A stretch of 46,232 bases of DNA from CAMAUF01 sp046152925 (GCA_046152925.1 JBJXFX010000048.1:1-46232); one strand, 5' to 3'. Shown: positions 32,316 through 41,449, numbered from the stretch's first letter. The notes: generated from the sequence alone by a model not told the origin. Made by a program: numbers and translations.

Positions 32316-33454
32316 TCGAGTTCCCGCTCGGCGACGAGATCTTCGGGTTCTGGAACTGGGCTGATGGGGCCATCCGGATCGTGCTGGTCGTCCTCGTGAT
32401 GACCGTGGTCGCGATGTACCTCATCTACGCCGAACGCAAGGTGGTGGCCCGCTTCCAGCAACGCCTCGGCCCGACGAAGACCGGCCCGGCTGGCCTGTTC
32501 CAGTCGTTCGCCGATGCGATAAAGCTGGTTTCGAAGGAGGACATCCGGCCGGCGAACGCCGACCGCTGGGTGTTCGAATTCGCACCCTACCTCACATTCA
32601 TCCCGGTCTTCATGACGCTCTGCGTGCTTCCGTTCGCGAAAGACTGGGGCGTGCGCAACTTGCCGCTGGGCATGTTCTTCGTGTTCGCGGTGCTCGGCCT
32701 CAACATCGTCGGGGTGATGATGGCGGGGTTGGGGTCGGGCAATAAGTTCGCCCTGATCGGTGGCGTCCGGGCCGCCGCGCAGATGATCAGCTACGAGATC
32801 CCGCTCGTCTTGAGCCTGCTCTCGGTGGCGATGGTGGCCGGCACACTGGACCTGAACGAGTTCGCCATCAAGCAGGGCGACTACCCGTTCATCATCCTTC
32901 AGCCGCTCGCATTCCTGATTTTCTTCACGGCGATGCTTTCGGAGCTTCACCGGGCCCCGTTCGATATCCCGGTGGCCGAGTCGGAGATCGTCGGCGGCTA
33001 CTTTGTCGAGTACTCCGGCATTCGGTGGTCGATGTTCATGCTCACTGAGTACGCCGCGATGTGGTCATTCACCGTCTTCGGGGCGATCGTCTTCCTCGGC
33101 GGATGGAACTTCCCGATGGGCGAAGATTGGGGTTGGGGCTGGCAGTTGGCGCTGACAGCGGCCAAGTCGGCGCTCTTCATCTTCGTCATCTTCTGGGTCC
33201 GCAGCACCGTGCCACGCCTGCGCATCGACCAGCTCATGAGCTTCTGTTGGAAGGTGTTGCTGCCGCTGAGCATCGTCCAGGTGTTGGCGAACGGCTTCAT
33301 CTTGGTCTACGACGGCCCGTATTGGCTGTTGACGCTGACGAGTGGGATCGGCGCCGCGGCGCTGGTCGGCATCATCATTAACCGCGCGTTCCGCCGGAAG
33401 ACGAGCAACGGGCTCGTTGGGGCGTATCGCACGGCGCAGGCGCCAGCCCGATGA
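32312..33454 (+). CDS. nuoH: NADH-quinone oxidoreductase subunit H
   Basis: A 380-residue membrane subunit that anchors the peripheral arm and lines the quinone channel. About eight hydrophobic helices are visible. YAERKVVARFQQRLGPTKTGP near 50-70 and LVSKEDIRP are typical. HRAPFDIPVAESEIVGGYFVEYSGI carries the acidic E-x-E loop linked to proton coupling. The last residues overlap nuoI as ATGA. Confidence 0.97.
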   Translation: MIEFPLGDEIFGFWNWADGAIRIVLVVLVMTVVAMYLIYAERKVVARFQQRLGPTKTGPAGLFQSFADAIKLVSKEDIRPANADRWVFEFAPYLTFIPVFMTLCVLPFAKDWGVRNLPLGMFFVFAVLGLNIVGVMMAGLGSGNKFALIGGVRAAAQMISYEIPLVLSLLSVAMVAGTLDLNEFAIKQGDYPFIILQPLAFLIFFTAMLSELHRAPFDIPVAESEIVGGYFVEYSGIRWSMFMLTEYAAMWSFTVFGAIVFLGGWNFPMGEDWGWGWQLALTAAKSALFIFVIFWVRSTVPRLRIDQLMSFCWKVLLPLSIVQVLANGFILVYDGPYWLLTLTSGIGAAALVGIIINRAFRRKTSNGLVGAYRTAQAPAR

Positions 33455-35085
33455 AAGGCTTACTGAAGGGGCTCGGCGTCACGCTTTCGACTTTTTCGCG
33501 CAAACCGGTGACGGTGGAGTATCCGGACGAGCGGCGCACGTTGCCGCCACGGCAGCGGAGCTTCCCCGTGCTCCTCTGGGACTTCGACCACGAGGAGCCG
33601 GTCTGCACGGGCTGCAACGTCTGCATCCGCAATTGCCCGGTCGACTGCATGACCGCGACGATGCAGGACAACTCAAAGTACACGGATGGCACCAGCAATC
33701 GCCGCAAGATCGTCCAGAAGTTCTGGATCGACTACGCGCGGTGTATGCGGTGCAACATCTGTGTCGAGGTTTGTCCGTTCGAAGCGATCGTGATGGACAA
33801 CAACTGGTCCGGTCACGAGCAGGCAGTGTACGACCGGCGCGACCTTCACAAGGACATCGATGACCTGCTCGCGCCGAGCAAGTCCGGTGCGCTGGAAGTG
33901 CCCTGGCGGCCGCAAGACAGCCTCGAGCAGCTCGAGCGCGCGGCGAAAGGCGAGGATCTCGCCGAGACGCCGTTCAAGGTCTCCCTGCCGGACGCACGCC
34001 AGGCCCGCGACCGCCGCGTCGCCGAGGGCCTGCCTGCCGCGATTCAAGAGCGCGAGCCGGAGAAGCCCAAGGTGGCCGCGGCCGCGAAGGCTGGCGCCGC
34101 CGCCGCTTCTGGCGCTGAGGCCGAAGTCCTTTCGGAGTCCAAGATCAAGGCGAGGCGCATGCGCGCGGAGCGGACGGCGAAGGAGCACCACGACCGTGGC
34201 GAGGCCGTCCCCGCCGAGGTGCTCGCCGACATCGAGAAGTACACGAACATGAAGCCGGGCGTGCCATATGTGCCGGGCGGTGGCGCTGCCGCCGCCACCA
34301 GTGGCGGCGGTACGGGCATCGTCCTCACGGGGACGAACCCGGATGGTTCGATGCGCTTCCCGCCGGGCGTTGGTGATGGGCCGAAGGGCGACGCAAACAG
34401 CCCCGAAAAGATGAAGGCCCGCCGCATGCGTGCGGAGCGCCAGTTCAAGGAGCTCACCGACAAGGGCGAGGCCATCCCTGACGAGATGGCGAAGACGCTC
34501 TACGACCTCGGTTCGGACCTGGCCCCTGGCGGGACCATTTGGGTCGCGCTCGCCGGTGCGGGTGGTGGGTCCGGGGCTGGCGCCGCGGGCGGCGAAGTGC
34601 TCACGGGCACCAACCCGGACGGCTCGATGCGCTTCCCGCCGGGTCTCGGCGATGGCCCGAAGGGCGACGCCAACAGCTACGAGAAAGTGCGCGCTCGGCG
34701 CATGCGTGCGGAGCGCCAGTTCAAGGAACTGACGGACAAGGGCGAGCCGATCCCGGAAGAGACGACGAAGCTCCTCTACGACCTTGGCTCGGACCTCGCG
34801 CCGGGCGGCACGATTTGGGCGAGCCTTGCGGGAGCCGGCGGCGCGACCAATGCGCGGGCCTCGGCCGCTGGCACGACGAGCTTTGTCGGCGCCGATGGCA
34901 AGTGGGCGCCGCCCGCTTCGATGGTCGGCGAGAAAGGGACCGCGACTTCGTTCGAGAAGCTGCGCGCGCGCCGGATGCGCGCGGAGCGCAGCGCCAGGGA
35001 GGCGCTTGAGGCCAGCCAATCCGTGCCCGACGACATCATGGCCACCCTCCGCGAGTTGGGCAGCCCAATGGCGCAGGGGGGATAG
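33451..35085 (+). CDS. nuoI: NuoI ferredoxin-like subunit with giant repeat extension
   Basis: A 544-residue protein where NuoI is normally about 150-200. Residues 1-145 are the two-cluster ferredoxin domain: C52-x2-C55-x2-C58-x3-C62-P and C98-x2-C101-x2-C104-x3-C108-P for clusters N6a/N6b. From about 150 the sequence leaves the family. After a charged linker, residues 228-544 hold four imperfect repeats of about 91 residues, each with ARRMRAER at 234, 323, 415 and 506. Each is followed by (Q/T)-K-E-x-x-D-x-GE-x-(I/V)P-(A/D/E)-E and, in two, LYDLGSDLAPGGTIW. VLTGTNPDGSMRFPPG precedes repeats 2 and 3. Frame, base use and coupling to nuoH and nuoJ show one continuous gene. The extension's role is unknown; it may add a cytoplasmic face to the peripheral arm. 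Confidence 0.93.
   Translation: MKGLLKGLGVTLSTFSRKPVTVEYPDERRTLPPRQRSFPVLLWDFDHEEPVCTGCNVCIRNCPVDCMTATMQDNSKYTDGTSNRRKIVQKFWIDYARCMRCNICVEVCPFEAIVMDNNWSGHEQAVYDRRDLHKDIDDLLAPSKSGALEVPWRPQDSLEQLERAAKGEDLAETPFKVSLPDARQARDRRVAEGLPAAIQEREPEKPKVAAAAKAGAAAASGAEAEVLSESKIKARRMRAERTAKEHHDRGEAVPAEVLADIEKYTNMKPGVPYVPGGGAAAATSGGGTGIVLTGTNPDGSMRFPPGVGDGPKGDANSPEKMKARRMRAERQFKELTDKGEAIPDEMAKTLYDLGSDLAPGGTIWVALAGAGGGSGAGAAGGEVLTGTNPDGSMRFPPGLGDGPKGDANSYEKVRARRMRAERQFKELTDKGEPIPEETTKLLYDLGSDLAPGGTIWASLAGAGGATNARASAAGTTSFVGADGKWAPPASMVGEKGTATSFEKLRARRMRAERSAREALEASQSVPDDIMATLRELGSPMAQGG
34132..35082 (+). repeat. Four ~91-residue tandem repeats inside nuoI
   Basis: The coding repeats have periods of 89, 92 and 91 residues, measured at the ARRMRAER motif (DNA positions 34150, 34417, 34693 and 34966). 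Units at about 34321-34590 and 34597-34866 are nearly identical in protein and very similar in DNA, so they arose by recent duplication. The first and last units are divergent. Confidence 0.9.
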
Positions 35086-35088
35086 CGC

Positions 35089-35592
35089 ATGGCAACCGAA
35101 GTCCTCTGGTGGATCTTCGCTTTCGCCATCGTGGCCACGGCGGCCGGCGTGGTGTTCTCGAAGTCGGTGATTCACTCCGCCATCGCGCTCATCCTGAGCC
35201 TTGCTGGCGTCGGTGCGATGTACGCGTTCCTCACGGTCGAGTTCCTCGCGCTGACGCAGTTCCTGATCTACGGCGGTGCGGTGACGGTGCTCATCCTGCT
35301 CGCGTTGATGCTCACGCGGGTCGGCGCGAGCGGCGTGCCAGACAAGGTGACGGGGCCACAGGCGCCGTTTGCGTTGCTGGTCGGCGGCGGCCTGCTGGCG
35401 GTGCTGATTGGCGTGGCCTATGGCACGAAGTGGCCGAACGACGTCGATGATGTGCCCGCCAACATCCCGATCGACCAGATTTCGAGGGTGCTGTTCGGCG
35501 AGTTTGGCGCACCGTTCGTGATCGCGTCGGTCGTGTTGCTGGTAGCACTCGTGGGGGCGATCATCCTCGCCCGGCAGGAGGAGGGAGAGTAG
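35089..35592 (+). CDS. nuoJ: NADH-quinone oxidoreductase subunit J
   Basis: A 167-residue membrane subunit with about five hydrophobic helices. The third helix carries YAFLTVEFLALTQFLIYGGAVTVLILLALML, the NuoJ signature with the flexible glycine pair near the E-channel. It starts three bases after the nuoI stop. Confidence 0.95.
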   Translation: MATEVLWWIFAFAIVATAAGVVFSKSVIHSAIALILSLAGVGAMYAFLTVEFLALTQFLIYGGAVTVLILLALMLTRVGASGVPDKVTGPQAPFALLVGGGLLAVLIGVAYGTKWPNDVDDVPANIPIDQISRVLFGEFGAPFVIASVVLLVALVGAIILARQEEGE

Positions 35593-35594
35593 GA

Positions 35595-35903
35595 ATGGTC
35601 CCACTCGAAAACTACCTGCTGCTCAGCGCCGTCGTCTTCAGTCTCGGCGTCTATGGCGTGCTTGCGCGCCGCAACGCGGTGCTCATCCTGATGAGCGTCG
35701 AACTCATGTTGAACGCCGTCAGCATCAACTTCGTCGCGTTTGCGGCGTACTTGGACCCCGGCCGAATCCTGGGGGCGATCTTCGCCGTGTTCATCATCAC
35801 CGTCGCCGCGGCGGAAGTGGGCCTTGCGCTCGCCATCGTCATCCGGCTGTTCCGCAACCGTTCGACCGCGAATGTGGACGAGGCGGCAACCCTCAAATGG
35901 TAG
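35595..35903 (+). CDS. nuoK: NADH-quinone oxidoreductase subunit K
   Basis: A 102-residue, three-helix membrane subunit. ILMSVELMLNAVSINFV contains the conserved glutamate E36 of the proton path, and the third helix carries E74 (AAAEVGLALAIVI). The stop of nuoJ is two bases upstream. Confidence 0.97.
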   Translation: MVPLENYLLLSAVVFSLGVYGVLARRNAVLILMSVELMLNAVSINFVAFAAYLDPGRILGAIFAVFIITVAAAEVGLALAIVIRLFRNRSTANVDEAATLKW

Positions 35904-35919
35904 GGGGCAGAGGCCAGCG

Positions 35920-37818
35920 ATGATTACCGAAAACGCGTGGATCCTCGCCGCTATCCCGGCGGGCATGTTTCTGGTGCTCGCGCTGTTCGGGAAGTACCTA
36001 CCACGTCAGGGCGATTATCTCGGCATCCTGGCCACCGGCACCTCATTCGTCCTGATGCTCGTGGTCGCCGTCAACTTTCTCTCCCACCGCGGGGGAGTCG
36101 GGGCGTGGACCAGCGAGATCCATTGGTCGACGATTGGCAATTTCGACCTCGACATGGGGATCTACGTCGACCCGATCACGATCACGATGTTCGGCGTCGT
36201 CCTCTCAGTCGCGCTGATGGTGAACATCTTCTCCATCGGCTACATGAAGGGTGAGCCGCGGTATTACTGGTTCTTTGCTGTCCTGCAGCTGTTCGCAGCC
36301 TCGATGCTCATGTTGGTGATGGCCGACAACCTACTCCTCGTCCTGATCGCGTGGGAGCTGGTCGGCGTCTGTTCGTTCTTACTTGTGGGCTTCTATTGGG
36401 AGAAGCGGAGCGCCGTCGAGGCAGCGAAGAAAGCGTTCATCACCACCAGAGTGGGCGATGTGGGCCTGTTTATTGGCGTCATCCTCCTCTGGCGGGCCAC
36501 CGGGACGTTCAATATCCAGGAGATCATCCACGCGGCCGAAGAGGGCCACGTCGAGCGCATGACCCTGTTCGTGGCCATGGCCTTCCTCTTCCTCGGATGC
36601 ATGGGAAAGAGCGCCCAGGTCCCATTCCACGTCTGGCTCCCGGACGCGATGGAGGGCCCCACGCCGGTTTCCGCGCTCATCCACGCCGCGACGATGGTCG
36701 TCGCCGGCGTCTATCTCACTTCGCGGATGCTTCCGGTGTTCGAAGCGACAGACGGGATGATGCTCGTCATCACCCTTGTCGGCCTGACAACGGCGCTGCT
36801 CACCGGGTTCATTGCGCTGGCGCAGACGGACATCAAGAAGGTGCTCGCTTACTCCACGGTGGGCCAGCTTGGCTTCATGTTTGTTGCGCTTGGCTCCGGA
36901 CACGTGACCGCGGCGATGTTCCACCTGATGACGCACGCCTTCTTCAAGGCGCTCCTCTTCCTCGGTTCTGGCTCGGTCATCCACGCGACGCACCACAACC
37001 AGGAGATGGACAAGCTCGGCGGGCTTTGGCGAAAGATGCCGATTACGGGGACGACGTTCTTCATCGGCTCGCTCGCGCTGGCTGGTGTCTTCCCCCTCGC
37101 TGGCTTCTGGAGCAAGGACGAGATCCTCCACGCGACGGAGGACTGGGAGGGAGGCTGGGTCCTCATTCTCCTGGGCTTTGCCGCAGTGCTGACGGCCTTC
37201 TATAGCACACGCCTGTTCATCCGCACGTTCATGGGCAAGCCGAACGACCACCACGTCTACGAACACACGCGCGAGTCCAACCTCCTGATGACGGGGCCAC
37301 TCATTTTCTTGGGGATTCTGGCCGCCATCTCCGGTTTGGTGGTCTTCCACGAGGTGGGCAAGGCGATTGGGTTCCCGGGCGGTTTCCCCGAGTTCGTCTT
37401 CGACCATCACGGCCCTCACAAGTTCCACATCGATTGGGGCCTCGCGGGCGCATCGATCGCCATCTCTACGGTCGGGATTTTCAGCGCTGCCTGGATGTAT
37501 TGGGGCGGCTCGGTCCGCAGGTCGACACAGCTGGCGGAGCAGTTCCCCGGCCTCTACGACATGATCAAGAACAAATTCTATTTCGATGAGATGTACCAGT
37601 ACGGCATCGATAGAGTCGTGCTTGGGTTCAGCTTCGTCGTTTCATGGTTCGATCGTTACGTGGTCAATGACACCGGTGTCGATGGGTCGGCGCAGCTGAC
37701 TGGCTTCACTGGCTCGGTCTTGAAGTACATCCAAACCGGACGCGTGCCCAACTACGCGATGGCAATCGCCATCGGCGTGGTCGGGCTCGCTGTCGCCGGG
37801 CTAGCGGTGAGGGGCTAA
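35920..37818 (+). CDS. nuoL: NADH-quinone oxidoreductase subunit L
   Basis: A 632-residue antiporter-like membrane subunit. IAWELVGVCSFLLVGFYWEK near 143-162 holds the conserved glutamate. KSAQVPFHVWLPDAMEGPTPVSALIHAATMV is the hallmark loop and helix with the channel lysine. The C-terminal part includes the long lateral-helix region and a final hydrophobic helix. The open frame extends 60 codons upstream into nuoK, but ATG at 35920 has a GAGG-type site and gives the normal N-terminus. Confidence 0.97.
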   Translation: MITENAWILAAIPAGMFLVLALFGKYLPRQGDYLGILATGTSFVLMLVVAVNFLSHRGGVGAWTSEIHWSTIGNFDLDMGIYVDPITITMFGVVLSVALMVNIFSIGYMKGEPRYYWFFAVLQLFAASMLMLVMADNLLLVLIAWELVGVCSFLLVGFYWEKRSAVEAAKKAFITTRVGDVGLFIGVILLWRATGTFNIQEIIHAAEEGHVERMTLFVAMAFLFLGCMGKSAQVPFHVWLPDAMEGPTPVSALIHAATMVVAGVYLTSRMLPVFEATDGMMLVITLVGLTTALLTGFIALAQTDIKKVLAYSTVGQLGFMFVALGSGHVTAAMFHLMTHAFFKALLFLGSGSVIHATHHNQEMDKLGGLWRKMPITGTTFFIGSLALAGVFPLAGFWSKDEILHATEDWEGGWVLILLGFAAVLTAFYSTRLFIRTFMGKPNDHHVYEHTRESNLLMTGPLIFLGILAAISGLVVFHEVGKAIGFPGGFPEFVFDHHGPHKFHIDWGLAGASIAISTVGIFSAAWMYWGGSVRRSTQLAEQFPGLYDMIKNKFYFDEMYQYGIDRVVLGFSFVVSWFDRYVVNDTGVDGSAQLTGFTGSVLKYIQTGRVPNYAMAIAIGVVGLAVAGLAVRG

Positions 37819-37821
37819 CTG

Positions 37822-39345
37822 ATGGACTACGACGAGGCGCAGGGGTACGTCGTCCTCTCGACGCTCGCTATGCCCATCCTGGCGGCGATTCTCATCCTGT
37901 TCATCCCGGGCAGCATGAAGATGCTGATCCGTTACGTCTCGCTCCTTTTCGCGACGATGATGCTGGGCCTTTCGGTCTACATCTTTGTCGCCTATCAGGT
38001 GAACCCAGAGCACACCGGCGATATCCAGATGGTGCTTCGCTGGGCGTGGATCGAGAACGTTGCGTTCCTGGGCGAGAACGGCATCTCGCTTCACCTCGGC
38101 GTGGACGGCATTTCGGCGTTGATGGTTCTCCTCAACGGTATCGTCGCCTTCGCCGGCACGCTGGCGAGCTGGAAGCTGGACTTCCGGCCCAAGGATTTCT
38201 TTATCTTGTTCTGGGTGTTGGTCGCCGGCGTCTACGGGACCTTCTTCTCGCTGGACCTCTTCTTCTGGTTCTTCTTCTACGAGCTCGCGGTCGTGCCGCT
38301 GTACCTGCTCATCGGCATCTGGGGCTCCACGCGCAAGGAATATGGCGCGATGAAGCTGACCTTGATGCTGGTTGGTGGTTCGGTCCTCATCTGGATCGGC
38401 ATCTTCGCCGTCTTCCACGAGGCATCTTCGAACGGCATCACGACTTTCGACCTCCCCACCCTTTGGCAGGCCGGCCGAGATGGGACGCTCGACCCGACGT
38501 TCCAGAAGATCTACTTCCCGTTCTTTGTCATCGGCTGTGGCGTCTTGGCCGCGCTTTGGCCCTTCCATACATGGTCTCCCGACGGTCACATGTCGGCGCC
38601 GACAGCCGTCTCGATGGTCCACGCCGGCGTCCTGATGAAGCTCGGCGCATTCGGCATCATTCGGCTTGGGATTCAGCTCCTTCCTGAAGGCGCCGAGTTC
38701 TGGATGCCCGTCTTGATGGTTTTGGGCCTGATTGGCGCGCTTTACGGCGCTACGGCGGCCCTCACGCAGCGCGACTTCAAGCTGATCTCCGGCTACAGCT
38801 CGGTCAGCCACATGGGCTACGTGATCATGGGTCTGGCGACGATGACGTCGGTCGGCGTGACCGGCGCCGTCCTTCAGATGTTCAGCCACGGTGTTATGAC
38901 GGCTCTCGTCTTCCTCATGATTGGCGCGCTCTACGACCAGGCTCACACGCGTGACCTCAAGGACTTTGGCGGTATCGCGAAGGTCATGCCCTGGTGGGTG
39001 GTGTTCTATACGATTGCGGGCCTCGCGAACGTGGGCTTGCCAGGGCTTTCGGGCTTCACGGCGGAGTTCCACATCTTTGTGGGCACGTTCGAGCGCTATC
39101 CCTACTTCGGCGGGCTGGCGATCTTCGCGGCAGCGCTGGCGGCGGCCTACATGCTCCGCATGTTCAGCGTCGTGTTTTTCGGACCGCTCAACCCGCAATG
39201 GAGAGGCCTCAGAGACTTACGTCCGCTGGAAATGATGGCCGGAACCACGTTGATCATCGCCATCGTCGTGATGGGCGTGTGGTGGGAGCCGTTCACGGAC
39301 CGGGTCGGCGCGAGCGTGACGCTGTTGCCGGGGATGGTGAGCTAA
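37822..39345 (+). CDS. nuoM: NADH-quinone oxidoreductase subunit M
   Basis: A 507-residue antiporter-like subunit, about 14 membrane helices. LGVDGISALMVLLNGIV, FWFFFYELAVVPLYLLIGIWGS with the conserved glutamate, FHTWSPDGHMSAPTAVSMVHAGVLMKLGAFGIIR and YSSVSHMGYVIMG are NuoM signatures. It starts three bases after nuoL stops. Confidence 0.97.
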   Translation: MDYDEAQGYVVLSTLAMPILAAILILFIPGSMKMLIRYVSLLFATMMLGLSVYIFVAYQVNPEHTGDIQMVLRWAWIENVAFLGENGISLHLGVDGISALMVLLNGIVAFAGTLASWKLDFRPKDFFILFWVLVAGVYGTFFSLDLFFWFFFYELAVVPLYLLIGIWGSTRKEYGAMKLTLMLVGGSVLIWIGIFAVFHEASSNGITTFDLPTLWQAGRDGTLDPTFQKIYFPFFVIGCGVLAALWPFHTWSPDGHMSAPTAVSMVHAGVLMKLGAFGIIRLGIQLLPEGAEFWMPVLMVLGLIGALYGATAALTQRDFKLISGYSSVSHMGYVIMGLATMTSVGVTGAVLQMFSHGVMTALVFLMIGALYDQAHTRDLKDFGGIAKVMPWWVVFYTIAGLANVGLPGLSGFTAEFHIFVGTFERYPYFGGLAIFAAALAAAYMLRMFSVVFFGPLNPQWRGLRDLRPLEMMAGTTLIIAIVVMGVWWEPFTDRVGASVTLLPGMVS

Positions 39346-39346
39346 C

Positions 39347-40822
39347 GTGGAACTGGAACGCGACTACACCATCTTTATCCCGGAGTTCGTGGCCGCTGGT
39401 TTCGCGGTTTTGATCGTCGCGATTGAGCTCATCTGGCCAAAGGCGTCGAAGACGGGCCTCGCCTATCTGACGGCGCTCGGCGCGGTCGCGTGGGCTGTTG
39501 CGACAGCGTTCTACCTGGACAAGGATCCAGTCCTCTTTCAGAACGTGATCCAATCGGACGAATTCACCCACTACTTCCGATTCCTCGCAGCGGGCTGCAT
39601 CGGTGTCACCGCGCTTCTCTCCGCGACTTACCTGAAGGATAAGGCAGCGACGCACTCTGAGTACTATGGGCTCATGCTCCTTGCTGGCGCTGGCGCAGTC
39701 TACATGGCAGCGGCTCGAGAACTGATCACTGCGTACATTGCCCTCGAACTCCTGTCATTCTGCCTCTACGTCCTGGTCGGCTATCTCAAGCGCGACCCGA
39801 AGAGCAACGAGGCGAGCCTCAAGTACATCCTCCTTGGCGCTTTCTCGAGCGCAATGATGCTTTACGGGATCTCGCTGATCTATGGCGTGACGCAGTCCAC
39901 GAACTATGACGACATTGCGGAGGCGCTCGGTTCCCGCACGAGTGGGACGGATCCGGCAGTGGTGGTTGGCTTCATGATGATCATCGCAGGGGTCGGCTTC
40001 AAGGTCGCGGCGGTCCCCTTCCACATGTGGTCGCCCGATGCCTATGAGGGCGCACCGTTGCCGATTACAGCCTTGCTTTCGACGCTTTCGAAGGCCGCTG
40101 GCTTTGCGCTGATCTTGCGGCTGTTCACCGCCGCCATCCACGTCGATGCGGCCGAGTGGCGCTGGGCGATCACGGCGCTCGCGGCCATTACGATGGTCGC
40201 CGGCAACCTGTTGGCCATTCAGCAGACCAACTTGCGCCGGCTGGTGGCGTATAGCTCGATCGGCCAAGTCGGTTACATGCTCGTCGTGATCGCCGCGATC
40301 GGGTATGGCGATGCGGAGGTGGGCCGCGACGCTTCGACTGCGCTCTTGCTGCACATCACTGGTTACGTCATTTCGACGCTCGCCTTATTCACGGCGCTCA
40401 CCGCGTACTACAACCGGACCGGTGACGACCGCATCGAAGGGCTGCGGGGGCTCGCGGAGACGCAGCCATTCCTCGCGCTTGTGATCACGGCGTCGCTCTT
40501 TTCGTTCGCCGGGTTGCCGTTTTTCGCGGGTTTCGCGACGAAGCTGTTCATGTTCCAGGCGTCTACGACTGGCAGCCTGATGTGGGTCGTCGGCCTGGCG
40601 GTGGCGAACAGTTTCGTGAGTCTGTACTACTACCTCATGGTCATGCGACAGATGTACATGTTCGACCCGCCCGAGGGCGCGAAGCGGTTCAAGGTCGAGC
40701 CGGTACTGGCCGTGACGGCGTTCGTGCTCGTCGCCGGTGTGGTCGCGATCGGCGTCTATCCTGGCCCGTGGTTCGAGGCCATGGAAGAAGCTACGCGGCC
40801 ACTGTTTGCGGCCGCTCCCTAG
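39347..40822 (+). CDS. nuoN: NADH-quinone oxidoreductase subunit N
   Basis: A 491-residue antiporter-like subunit and last gene of the operon. It begins with GTG one base after the nuoM stop. ELLSFCLYVLVGYLKRDPKSNEASLKYILLGAFSSAMMLYG and KVAAVPFHMWSPDAYEGAPLPITALLSTLSKAAGF carry the conserved glutamate and lysines. YSSIGQVGYMLVVIAAI is typical too. No clear terminator follows, only the palindrome CCGGATCCGG at 40826-40835. Confidence 0.96.
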   Translation: MELERDYTIFIPEFVAAGFAVLIVAIELIWPKASKTGLAYLTALGAVAWAVATAFYLDKDPVLFQNVIQSDEFTHYFRFLAAGCIGVTALLSATYLKDKAATHSEYYGLMLLAGAGAVYMAAARELITAYIALELLSFCLYVLVGYLKRDPKSNEASLKYILLGAFSSAMMLYGISLIYGVTQSTNYDDIAEALGSRTSGTDPAVVVGFMMIIAGVGFKVAAVPFHMWSPDAYEGAPLPITALLSTLSKAAGFALILRLFTAAIHVDAAEWRWAITALAAITMVAGNLLAIQQTNLRRLVAYSSIGQVGYMLVVIAAIGYGDAEVGRDASTALLLHITGYVISTLALFTALTAYYNRTGDDRIEGLRGLAETQPFLALVITASLFSFAGLPFFAGFATKLFMFQASTTGSLMWVVGLAVANSFVSLYYYLMVMRQMYMFDPPEGAKRFKVEPVLAVTAFVLVAGVVAIGVYPGPWFEAMEEATRPLFAAAP

Positions 40823-40927
40823 CGACCGGATCCGGTTGCGAGACGCGGCGGCTGTCGCCATGATCAGCGCGGTGAGCTTGCTTTTCAAATCAAACAGCAG
40901 TTTTGGGCGGCGATTCGAGCAAGCGAG

Positions 40928-41449
40928 GTGGACCGCACGTACCGGGTGTGGCGTTTTGCACGGGTCCGCGCGGGAGTGGTGTACCGGACGGCGGCCGGCC
41001 CGTTGCTCGTCGAGTCGGTGCGAGCCTGTGAGCCCGGCGAGCTGACCGAGGGCCTCGCGAAGGCGGCCGGGTTCGCCAGCGTGACGGACCTGCTCGACGC
41101 GATCGGCGTGATCGAAGCAGGACAGACGCTCTTCGAGGTCGTTTTTCGCCCGGCCCCCGCGCTACCAAAGCCGAGTCTTGGTGTTGGAGAGACGCTCGCG
41201 GCACTCGCGCGGCTCGATGCGCGTTCGGCTCACGGGCCGTGGACAGCGGCCGCGCTGTCGGCGATCCGAGCAGCGCCCGGCCGTCGGGCCGCCGACCTGA
41301 GCGCCGAGTTGGGCCGCGAGCGCCTCGCGTTCAAGGCGGACGTCCGCAAGCTCAAGGGGCTCGGGCTGACCGAGAGTCTCGAGGTCGGCTACCGACTCAC
41401 AGCGAGGGGTGAGGCCGTCGCGATCGCCTTCGTCGACGGTGGTCGTTAG
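40928..41449 (+). CDS. ASCH-like domain protein with C-terminal winged-helix-like region
   Basis: 173 residues from GTG at 40928. RVWRFARVRAGVVYRTAAGPLLVESVRACEPGELTEGLAKAAGFASVTDLLDAIG resembles the barrel part of ASCH (PUA-like) domains. The C-terminal LGRERLAFKADVRKLKGLGLTESLEVGYRLTARGEAV resembles a winged helix. The N-terminus looks damaged: in this frame QQFWAAIRASEVDRTYRVW continues upstream without a start codon to the stop at 40820, while an ATG at 40860 in another frame gives MISAVSLLFK, which is how such domains begin. A one-base shift near 40888-40900 would join them. It overlaps the convergent glycosyltransferase by 53 bases. Function would be RNA- or nucleotide-related, but this is inference. 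Confidence 0.68.
   Translation: MDRTYRVWRFARVRAGVVYRTAAGPLLVESVRACEPGELTEGLAKAAGFASVTDLLDAIGVIEAGQTLFEVVFRPAPALPKPSLGVGETLAALARLDARSAHGPWTAAALSAIRAAPGRRAADLSAELGRERLAFKADVRKLKGLGLTESLEVGYRLTARGEAVAIAFVDGGR

Noticed and set aside
33900..35085. The NuoI extension as a separate gene
   Set aside because: There is no stop, no in-frame ATG with ribosome site at the boundary, and the frame is continuous with the ferredoxin domain and with overlap to nuoH.
40826..40835. Palindrome CCGGATCCGG after nuoN as a terminator
   Set aside because: A 10-base palindrome with no loop and no T-tract is unlikely to stop transcription.
40880..40905. Programmed -1 frameshift at TTCAAATCAAAC
   Set aside because: No canonical X-XXY-YYZ slippery heptamer and no strong downstream structure is visible; an indel or sequence error is simpler.
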